A stretch of 64,000 nucleotides of DNA from Fluviicoccus keumensis. GTDB taxonomy: Bacteria; Pseudomonadota; Gammaproteobacteria; Pseudomonadales; Moraxellaceae. Positions within the stretch are counted from its first letter, which is position 1. Each line of letters starts with the position of its first letter. Of this stretch, positions 17,275 to 25,600 are shown piece after piece. The stretch lies in assembly GCF_004217445.1 (NCBI RefSeq), contig NZ_SHKX01000011.1:493260-557259 (forward strand). Direction: 5' to 3'. Both the position numbers and the translations under genes were made by a program. Below the pieces are notes generated by a model that did no database searches, was not told the origin of the DNA, and saw nothing but the letters and a program-made list of their open reading frames with translations.

Positions 17275-17348
17275 TGAGGCTCCTAAGCATGCGGGATTGA
17301 TTAAAACTCCCTGCAACTTAGGTTTTGCATCAAATGCAGTGTTTTTGC

Positions 17349-17370
17349 TAAAGTGTACTTTTACTAAAGT
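17349..17370 (+). promoter_or_regulatory. Triple half-site upstream of the AAA/DUF4143 ATPase
   Basis: TAAAGT (17349-17354), its reverse form ACTTTTA (17357-17363) and TAAAGT again (17365-17370) lie 25-46 bases before the ATG at 17395. The alternating orientation looks like a protein-binding site. The binder is unknown. Confidence 0.35.
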
Positions 17371-17394
17371 TGCTATTTAGTGGGTTATTTCTCC

Positions 17395-18858
17395 ATGAAG
17401 GTGTCTCAAGAAGAGCTAGTTGCCGTACTCGCCCAGTTCAATCCGTGGTGGCGGGGTGAGGCTATTGCCGATTTGCCCAATTGGCGACGGGCGGCCTTTC
17501 GGGAGTTTAATTCCTGGATGACTGCGCCACCTGCACCCAGAGCCGTCCTGCTCTCAGGAGCCCGTCAGATTGGCAAGACCACCCTAATGTTGCAGGCAGT
17601 CGATATGCTGCTTCGATCCGGCGTGCCCGCCGGTAGCATTCTCTATGCGACATTTGACCATCCCTTGCTGAAGCTGGCTGGGATAGACGCCGTTCTTGAT
17701 GCTTGGCGTGCCCGTGAGCCGAAGGCGGATGGGTTGGAATACCTGTTCCTTGATGAAGCGCAGTTCATCCGAGATTGGGGGACATGGGTAAAGCACCAGG
17801 TCGATTTCCGCAAGGATCGCCGACTTGCCTTCACAGGGTCGGCCATGCCCTTGGTGGAAGCTGGTCAGGAGTCCGGTGTAGGTCGCTGGCATACCATCCG
17901 ATTGACCACACTTTCGTTCTATGAATATTTGCAGATCAAGAACCTGTCACTGCCGCCACTTCCTCAGGTTAAAAGCCTCCGGGAGCTGTTTGACTGGAGC
18001 CAATCGGATTTTTACCGGGTAAGTGAGCTTGCTGGCGCTTACGTTGGCCATTTTCATGAGTACCTGGTGAGAGGAGGATTCCCGCAAACAGCTCAGGTTG
18101 AAAGCATCACGCAGGCTCAGCGCTTATTGCGTGAGGACATCATCGACAAGGTGCTCAAGCGGGATATGACCGCCTTGTTCGGGGTCCGCCGGGTGCTCGA
18201 CCTGGAACATACCTTTTTATACCTGTGCATGCATGATGGCGGATTATTGGACATGGGCGACTTGTGCGCCAACCTGGAGGTCAAGCGTCCCACGGCGCAG
18301 AACTTCATTGAACTTCTGGAGGCGACGCACCTGATCTATCGACTACCGCCTTATGGTTACGGCAAGGATGTACTGCGAGCCCGCTTCAAGATCTATCTGG
18401 CGGATGCGGCAATTGCCCCGGCTGTAATGCTGAAAGGGAAGGCGATTCTGGAGGACGCTGCGGCGTTGGGGGTAGCGACCGAGACGGCTGTCTTCAAGCA
18501 TCTTTTCGCACGGTACTACGCGCACAATGTGCGATTCACCTACTGGCGAGGGAAGAAGGAGAGGGAGGTTGACTTGGTTGCAGAGGTGAATGGAGAGGTC
18601 ATTCCTTTTGAAGTCAAGTATCGCGCCCAGCATACTGGCGCGAGGGAACTAAAAGGCCTGATCGAACTGTGCGAGCAGAAACGGATTTCACGAGGTTACG
18701 TTGTGACGAAGTCGCTGGACGACTTCGGTTTGATGACGGGCATGCCGAAGGCTTCTTCTGAGGCCGATGGTGATATGCAGTCTGCTCAAATCATGCGCAT
18801 TCCTGCACCTTTGTTGTGCTACTGGATGGGTGCGACTGAGCTTTCAGTTGATGAATAG
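17395..18858 (+). CDS. AAA ATPase with DUF4143 / nuclease-like C terminus
   Basis: 487-aa ATPase of the AAA_14 + DUF4143 group, common on mobile elements; its cellular role is generally unknown. Walker A is GARQIGKT (55-62) and Walker B LFLDEAQ (D120, E121), followed by sensor-1-like AFTGSAM. The C-terminal part has D393 (REVDLVAEV) and E406-V-K408 (PFEVKYR), the D...ExK arrangement of PD-(D/E)xK nucleases. Neither 17395 ATG nor 17380 GTG has a clear ribosome site, so the start is uncertain. It is a single-gene unit, followed by a strong palindrome. Confidence 0.85.
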   Translation: MKVSQEELVAVLAQFNPWWRGEAIADLPNWRRAAFREFNSWMTAPPAPRAVLLSGARQIGKTTLMLQAVDMLLRSGVPAGSILYATFDHPLLKLAGIDAVLDAWRAREPKADGLEYLFLDEAQFIRDWGTWVKHQVDFRKDRRLAFTGSAMPLVEAGQESGVGRWHTIRLTTLSFYEYLQIKNLSLPPLPQVKSLRELFDWSQSDFYRVSELAGAYVGHFHEYLVRGGFPQTAQVESITQAQRLLREDIIDKVLKRDMTALFGVRRVLDLEHTFLYLCMHDGGLLDMGDLCANLEVKRPTAQNFIELLEATHLIYRLPPYGYGKDVLRARFKIYLADAAIAPAVMLKGKAILEDAAALGVATETAVFKHLFARYYAHNVRFTYWRGKKEREVDLVAEVNGEVIPFEVKYRAQHTGARELKGLIELCEQKRISRGYVVTKSLDDFGLMTGMPKASSEADGDMQSAQIMRIPAPLLCYWMGATELSVDE

Positions 18859-18863
18859 AGAAC

Positions 18864-18914
18864 GACCATACCTATGAGGGGCAGGCCATAGGCCTGCCCC
18901 TCATAGGTATGGTC
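18864..18914. terminator. 51-bp perfect palindrome, probable bidirectional terminator
   Basis: Two perfect 24-base complementary arms (18864-18887 and 18891-18914) around a 3-base ATA centre, starting six bases after the ATPase stop. The core is GGGGCAGGCC/GGCCTGCCCC. It is followed by TAAAAG, not a T run. It is unusually long and perfect for a simple terminator. Confidence 0.55.
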
Positions 18915-19229
18915 TAAAAGAGCAGGATAGCACAGGAGGCAATAGACGAATGATAGGGGGCGGATTGAAGGGACGCATGTCTAGCACTGGTTGTATCATC
19001 ATGAATGACGGTCTAGATGTGACGGTTGAGAAAAACTGCAAAGATAGGCATCTAAAGTGCTGACCTGGATACGAATTTCTAGTAATTTGTATGGCAATCA
19101 GTCAATTCACTTGACTGCCGAGAGCTATGTATGGGCATGGGGTACTGAGCCTGGCTTTAGCCCTCAATATGTCGTCTGTACTTCTAGCAAGCTTGCGAAT
19201 AAGTAAAAGTAGATCAGTAGGGAAACGAA
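18915..19229. other. Intergenic region before the FGH-like operon
   Basis: No gene seen. It contains the inverted repeat CAGTCAA-TTCAC-TTGACTG at 19099-19117, a likely regulator site. The ribosome site of the next gene (AGGGA, about 19218-19222) lies near its end. Confidence 0.5.
19099..19117 (+). promoter_or_regulatory. Inverted repeat upstream of the FGH-like operon
   Basis: Perfect 7-base arms CAGTCAA/TTGACTG with a 5-base spacer, 113 bases before the start codon. It is a candidate operator controlling the large defence operon. Confidence 0.35.
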
Positions 19230-21125
19230 TTGACTGAGCCACAAATAAATTCGACAGATTCTACCTCTCTGCCTTCAAGCGCCTGGGTGCGCTTCTTGCG
19301 CTCATACGGCCCTACTCCGAACAATGCAAACCTCTTTGATGAGTACGTCTCCAACGCACTTAAGCGGGCAAAAGTGCAGCCAATCACCTTGCCGAGTCCT
19401 ATGTTGGAGGACATTAAGAAGAGATTAGCTGATGGGAAGCCTGGCTCTCTCTTGATCGCAGGGACAGCTGGTGACGGCAAGACATATCACTGCCGCAGCC
19501 TTTGGACTTTCCTGGGGGGGGAGCCACGAGATTGGTCGGAGAATTCAGCGATCAAGGAGTTAGAGCTTGTCGACGGCCGCCGAGCTGTTTTTGTCAAAGA
19601 CTTGAGCGAACTGGACGACTCCCAAAGCGACAGAGCTTTGGGACTTCTTGAAAATTCAGTATTTGGTGGTGAAGACAAAACCTTTGTGGTGGTGGCGGCT
19701 AACCATGGACAGATACTAGAGAGATTGCGTGATTTGGGCTCCCGGCAGAGGCGAGTCCATCCATTGAGAAAGCCAATACAAGACGCATTTTTGCGCTCCG
19801 GAGAGGCCCTTGATCGGCTCGCCATCTTTGACTTAAGCCAAACTACACATCGTCATTCTCTAGAGAAAGTGTTGAGTGCGGTAGCACGACATCCTGAATG
19901 GGAGAACTGTGCCCAATGCCCACTTCAAGCTGAGGGCCGCACTTGTTCTATCTTGGAAAATAGGTCGCGTTTGCTGGGTATATCTGATAGCGGTAGGTTT
20001 GCTCGTCGCTTGGGTGATCTGGTTGAGATCTCTAGACTTAATGGCTGGCATCTACCTGTGCGTGACATGTTAGCTCTCGTCTCCAATATGATCCTTGGGC
20101 ACAAAGACGCTAAAGAAGGCCTCATGGCCTGTGCAGATGTGGCGCGTATACAAGACGGGCAACTCACTGAGCAGGGAAGCCTCTATGACAATGTCTTTGG
20201 CTCGAACCTTTCTAGGCGACGAGCCATGGATCGGCCAGTATTCAAAGCCCTGTCTTTGTTCGGGATTGGCGATGAGACTACCAATGGTGCTGATGGCCTT
20301 TTGGTCTACGGCAACGACGATGTAAGACTTGGGGCCACCTTCGCCAAGCTAGTGGCAAATGATCAGATTTACGGAGGCACGTCAGCTTTTGTAGCGGCGC
20401 AGCGTCGTTACTTGGAAGGGGATGAGATCGCGCGTCTAGACAGTGGTGCGTCTGAATTCCTGAAGCGGTTGGAGTCTCAACGGCGCAGACTCTATTTCAC
20501 ACTTCCTGAGGAAGAGGTTGACTATAACTTTTGGGGAATGACTGCTTTTCGTTTTGCTGGTGATTACTTGGATGTGACAGCTGCGCTACGAGACAAGAAA
20601 GCTATCAACGAGGCTATTCGTGCACGTCTGGTACGCGGGCTTAACCGTGTCATGAGTGGTCTTCTAATCGAAAACAATGAAATGATATTCGTTGCTAGCT
20701 CTGGAGGTTTCACTCAGTCCAAGGTTAGTGTTTTGTGCGACACAGAGGTATCTGCAAGACGTAGCGGTGGGGTTGGAATGACCGTCAAAATTGATCCACT
20801 GACGGAGCGCCCCATGCTTGATGTCTCATTGGCGAGAGAGGCCGGCAATTCGGTGAGGTTCAGCTTAACACCAGTTCGCTTCGAGTTCCTGTGTCGTGTT
20901 GCTGAAGGTGCGCTGCCAGGTAGTTTCTCCAATGAGTGTTTGGAGGACATGTTAGCTTTCAAAGCCAAGCTCCTCAGGAAAGCGGAGCTTATAAGAGTGC
21001 AGAGCCTTGGTGATGAAGATGACGAACCAAGTACTGGAGACGACACGCTAACGCTTAAATTCATTGAGATTGAACAGGATGGTCACGGGTTCTCTCGCCC
21101 GGTGACAGTGAAGGTTAGCTCATGA
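19230..21125 (+). CDS. DptF/SspF-like P-loop protein of a phosphorothioate-linked restriction module
   Basis: 631 aa, TTG start at 19230 after AGGGA. Walker A is GTAGDGKT (78-85); the GDGK form is also, as I recall, that of DptF. Predicted Walker B is VFVKDLSELDD. C227, C230 and C239 may bind zinc. It begins a tightly coupled set: the next gene starts within its stop codon (ATGA), and the third overlaps the second. In size (631/508/1803 aa) and order this matches the DptF-DptG-DptH / SspF-SspG-SspH module. That module acts with phosphorothioate modification to damage unmodified DNA. The identity is inferred from architecture and from the nearby sspBCD-like genes, not from alignment. Confidence 0.6.
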   Translation: MTEPQINSTDSTSLPSSAWVRFLRSYGPTPNNANLFDEYVSNALKRAKVQPITLPSPMLEDIKKRLADGKPGSLLIAGTAGDGKTYHCRSLWTFLGGEPRDWSENSAIKELELVDGRRAVFVKDLSELDDSQSDRALGLLENSVFGGEDKTFVVVAANHGQILERLRDLGSRQRRVHPLRKPIQDAFLRSGEALDRLAIFDLSQTTHRHSLEKVLSAVARHPEWENCAQCPLQAEGRTCSILENRSRLLGISDSGRFARRLGDLVEISRLNGWHLPVRDMLALVSNMILGHKDAKEGLMACADVARIQDGQLTEQGSLYDNVFGSNLSRRRAMDRPVFKALSLFGIGDETTNGADGLLVYGNDDVRLGATFAKLVANDQIYGGTSAFVAAQRRYLEGDEIARLDSGASEFLKRLESQRRRLYFTLPEEEVDYNFWGMTAFRFAGDYLDVTAALRDKKAINEAIRARLVRGLNRVMSGLLIENNEMIFVASSGGFTQSKVSVLCDTEVSARRSGGVGMTVKIDPLTERPMLDVSLAREAGNSVRFSLTPVRFEFLCRVAEGALPGSFSNECLEDMLAFKAKLLRKAELIRVQSLGDEDDEPSTGDDTLTLKFIEIEQDGHGFSRPVTVKVSS

Positions 21126-22648
21126 GACCTAGGATTGATAACGTCGATTTCGCCGTAGATGAGCATATTTGGGGGCATCGTCTCTATGACGAGCAACTCC
21201 CACATCTGACGGTATTGGAGTTTCTAGGAGTATTGGGCTCCAACAGGGACACTCCTTTGGTCGCGGAACCAACCGATAAGGTACGTTATCGCCCTCAGCG
21301 ACAAATCAGGCTGAGGGGATTGCTCTTCAATAATCCATACGTGGAGACAGTTCGGGAAAGGCCGATTCCTGACGAGGAGAAGTGGAGAGTCTGGAGTGAG
21401 CACTTTGCAAAGGGTGCGACAAAACTCGGCGACGAGGATATGGACTACCTCCGCCAAGTCTTTACCAAATTTGATGACTTTGCCAAGGCTATTGAATTAC
21501 TTCGTTCCTCGTCTTTTGAGGCACGTAGCAACAAGCGTTGGAGCTCCAAGTTCGTTTTCCCTTTCGGTCCTGATGCGCTCTATGAGGATTTGCGGGTGGA
21601 TTCCAACGGTGGCGCAACGAATGATCGGCGATTCTTTGCGCGTACTGGTGAGTTGCTGTACCTGATGCTTTGCCGTGCAACTCGGGGCCCAGAGCTTGGC
21701 CTAAAGCTGGTAGATCGTCTATTTGACAGACAGGCCCCGATGAATCGCCTTGTTAAAGCATTGCAAGGGGAGATACAGCTTGCAGAAAGTGCACGAGACG
21801 TTGGGTATTTGCCTTATGCGAAACACCCGCGCTTTGATCGCCTGTGTGATGACTGGCTGGCAATCTTATCTAGGGACATGCCGATTTATGATGCTTTGGA
21901 GCACTTGATCACAATTACGGGCCTTAACCAGCTTCTTTATTTCCTTGAATGTGCGAAGACGCAGTCAGGAGATGTGGAGCCTGTAGAGTTCGTTTGTGAG
22001 ATCGTGTCCAAGGAGCGCACTAAGGTACGCGCACTCTCGGGAGACTCCTACCAATCTAACCAGGCTGCTTCTCTTAGAGCAGTGAAGGCTGCTGTTGAGG
22101 GTATCAGGCTTACGGACGAATGGGCGGATGCTCTCAAGTCGGATTACCCTGATTCCGAGTGCGCAAAATTAATGCACGCGGTTTTTCAATGGCCAACTGC
22201 CGATGAAGAGGATGATGGAGGAGTGGGCTCTACCTCCGGAGACGAACTCGTCCGAAAGCTTGTTGAAAAGGCTGAGTCTCGCCATGGACAACACATAGGG
22301 AAAATTCACGCCGCCTGGTCAAAAGCGATAGGTCTAAGTTCACGCAGGCTTGCAAGACGCACCCGCTACGCTCCCAACGACCGCCTCTTGAAGACGCTCG
22401 TGGTGACCATTGTCAATGATCGCATGCAGTTCGACGAGTTCCTACACGAGGTCCATGCCAGGTATGGCTTGGTGATTGGCGACGCTGAGGGCATCCGCTT
22501 GGTTCATGAAAAGCAAGTCGATCAGGAAGCATTGAGTGAAAACAGAGGAAGTCTTGAAACTCGCCTAGTAGGGCTCGGCCTTGTAAGGCGTCTGTCAGAC
22601 TCATGCTCTTTTGTGGAGAATCCATTTAGCTCCGAGGGAGTGATGTAA
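21122..22648 (+). CDS. DptG/SspG-like protein (middle gene of FGH-like module)
   Basis: 508 aa; no catalytic motif that I can name. The protein is charged and helical, with an acidic low-complexity stretch near residue 360 (DEEDDGGVG) and a basic segment around 400-415 (SSRRLARRTRYAP). It starts at 21122 inside the stop codon of the previous gene and overlaps the next start by one base (TAATG). Assignment as the G subunit rests on its position between the P-loop protein and the HerA/FtsK-type protein and on its size. Such subunits are thought to be structural parts of the restriction complex. Confidence 0.5.
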   Translation: MRPRIDNVDFAVDEHIWGHRLYDEQLPHLTVLEFLGVLGSNRDTPLVAEPTDKVRYRPQRQIRLRGLLFNNPYVETVRERPIPDEEKWRVWSEHFAKGATKLGDEDMDYLRQVFTKFDDFAKAIELLRSSSFEARSNKRWSSKFVFPFGPDALYEDLRVDSNGGATNDRRFFARTGELLYLMLCRATRGPELGLKLVDRLFDRQAPMNRLVKALQGEIQLAESARDVGYLPYAKHPRFDRLCDDWLAILSRDMPIYDALEHLITITGLNQLLYFLECAKTQSGDVEPVEFVCEIVSKERTKVRALSGDSYQSNQAASLRAVKAAVEGIRLTDEWADALKSDYPDSECAKLMHAVFQWPTADEEDDGGVGSTSGDELVRKLVEKAESRHGQHIGKIHAAWSKAIGLSSRRLARRTRYAPNDRLLKTLVVTIVNDRMQFDEFLHEVHARYGLVIGDAEGIRLVHEKQVDQEALSENRGSLETRLVGLGLVRRLSDSCSFVENPFSSEGVM

Positions 22649-25600
22649 TGCTGACGGATCGCATTATTGGTCGTGTTGGTGCGGACATTTTGTCGCGCAG
22701 ACTCGCTGACGCTCGCCAAGGTGACGGAAAGGTTTTGGACTCGGCAGCGCTCTTCCGCTTGGATAAGCTTTCTCCTGCTCAGAATGCAGCAATAGTACGG
22801 GAGATCCTCGCCAATCCTGAGTTATCTGCGAGAGTTGACTTACAAATTCCATCGGCCTTGGTTGAAGGCTTCGATCTTCCAAGCTTTGCCTTGACAGCCC
22901 TTAACGCAGGCGCGGTGCGAAACGCGGGTACCGATAAAGAAGCTCTGCTGACGGCTAATGGCAACGAGCATAACCTTGCAGACACGTTGGGGCATGTCAC
23001 TGCCTTGGGAGCTAAAGAGCTGCGCTCTGATGAGTCGGCTTGGATGGAGGCCACATGCCATGTTGCCGGAATCGCTCCTACGCTAGATGACCGCCAGGTT
23101 TTCAAAGCAGCGCTTAGAGGGCTGATCGCAGCCACCGAGCTGTCGCTCATCCAGCTTGGGGAGTTTTGTTGGAAAGTCAGTGATGCAATCACCGTAAGAG
23201 GGCTACCTATTCGAGATGCGATCGGCTGGGCACTTCCCTTTGTAGGCCTCCCTCGTGATACCTCGTTTTTCGCAAACAGCAAAACCTATAACTCCTCATA
23301 CACTCCATGGCGCAAAGCGTTTGAGATGCTCCTATCCAACCGCGCCCCCTTCCTGTCGAGGCTTAAGGTTAATGGCCAGCCACTCGATACGGAGGAGATG
23401 AAGGCTCGATTGGAGGAGCATGGCAATGACATCAAGGATAATGTCAGGCCTACACTGGAAGCCTTTATTAATGCTCCTCCAGGTGATGAGGCGACGGCTG
23501 CTGAGGTCGCCATGCTTGAGTGGGAGATGGACGGCGTTCATTACCTCTTCGATAAGCCTCGTGAAAAGCAGCAAGGTCTAGCTGAGTCGACTCTCCACTT
23601 CTTCGATCACGACTGTAAAGATCCTGACGTTCTGATTGATCAATGGCGCAAGCATCTTGAAGAGCTTAAAACGCGCGAGCGCCGATCAGACTTTCCCGAA
23701 GAAGAGGATGAGGTCTTTTTCGCACTCCATCGCCGCTATATAGAGGAGCAGCCAAAACTTCATAGTCGTTGGGAGAAGGTCATCTTTGGTAAGCCGATTG
23801 AGTGCCATGACTTTCTTGAAGGGTTCGTCAGCGTTACTCACAGCCTTGTTGTCAAGGCAGGCGAGTGCCAGGGCGAGCGTTTTCTTCGGCTAACCGTTAA
23901 CAAGGGGCGGAAGGAGTGGCGTGAGCGCTTTAATTACGATGTTGGATCTTACTTTTCGGCAATGTACCGAGGCCTAAAGGAACTGATGGGCTCAAAGGTC
24001 GATTGGCGCGTCGAGAAGATGGGGACGGCCAACCTACCCGATCCCCTGTTCCGATATCCTGAGTTTTTTGCTCGCGAGTATGAAATTCGAAAGAAGAATA
24101 TTAAGCCACAAACCTCACTTGCACGGGCTGCGGTCCAAATCAAATTTGAAGTTTCTCTTATTCAACGTGTCGACTCTAAAGAAACAGTGCTGGAAAAGAC
24201 GCAGTTGGTCTGGAACTACCGTCCCGAGTCAATTGGTCTTTCACTTGCAGAAGACATGACAAGGCTTCAGGAGAAGGGGGGGGTTGCCTGTACCGAGGTT
24301 CCTCGGCGTGTAGTCAGCAAGAAGGGCGGCGTACAAAGTGTATCCCTACTGGATACCAGTACATTGGAGGCCATATATTCACGGGATGCTGGTTCTCTCG
24401 TGCCCCCGGCAAGTCGATTGCCCAGCATGCGGCACGACATCAAGAAGCGCATAAATGATCTAGCTGCGGAAGGGCGCTTGACCAGAGACCAGCGTGACGA
24501 GCTACGGACAGCATGGGATGCTTTTGAGGCGGATTATGGCCAAGCCATTCATGACTTCATTCACACGGGGTTACATGGAGAAGCGGTCCTGCGCCAGGCA
24601 GAGTCATTTGGTGCTCTTCTAAGAGCCTTGGCGACCCATGCCCGAGGGGATGTATGTCGCTCTAGACTGGTGTCTGAGGTTCTTTCAATTGGTACGGTTC
24701 GTGTTTCAGGAGATCAACCCTCGTTGATCATCCCGCCGTGGCATCCCGAGAGGATGAAAGCACTTGCTGTCAAAACACGTCGGGTGGCCGGACTTGTTAC
24801 TCACATCCTGAACAACAATGCGCTGTTTGGGGATAGGGGTATTTTCTTTCGTGAGTTCTCGGAAGAGCTTGCGCATCCTTTCTACCCCGAAATCGCAACC
24901 ATCCAACGCGGTGGCGTTCCTGTTTTGGTGTCCGAGAGTAGCACGGTCAACGGGTACAGCCTGCTGGAAAGACCTGTGCGTGATGATGAAGATGCGTTGA
25001 CAGATGTCAGTCCGCTAGTGGCGTCCAAACAAGTTCGCGAGCTTTTAGAGCGCTATGTAGGATTACAGCCTCATGAAGCCAATAACTTGAGTGTTTTGCT
25101 CTACAACGCGGATGCGGCTGAACTGCCACTGTCAGTAGTGCGAGAGCTTGCCAACCTGCATGCCGAGACTGATGTGCAATGTAATGTGTCTGTAAGGCAT
25201 CGTGACTCTGGGAAGCTGCGCCGAGTCTATGCAGAACTGGTGACCAAGGCAGGCGATGATCCTGATCTACCTGTGGTGAGCGAGACCTCGGAGAACTTTA
25301 TCTCGAAGTTACGAATTTCGGTGATTCCCGCGTCTGCGACGCCCTCTCAAACCAAAGATGGCTTCAGGGCATTTGATGTTGCCTTCCTGCATGATGTGGT
25401 GTCTCGAACCGCCGGTGTGGAGTGGATACCTGTTGAATGGACCAATGAACGGCCGACCTTAGAGCATGCGCCATCGCGCTGGTCTTATCGAAATGTCTCG
25501 GGTGAGAACGAGCTCAAGTCGACTACTTTATTGACATGTCCTCGACAGACGGCTTCTGGGTGGGCCTATGTTGGGGCTGTGGCGTCCGTTGTGCGCCAGA

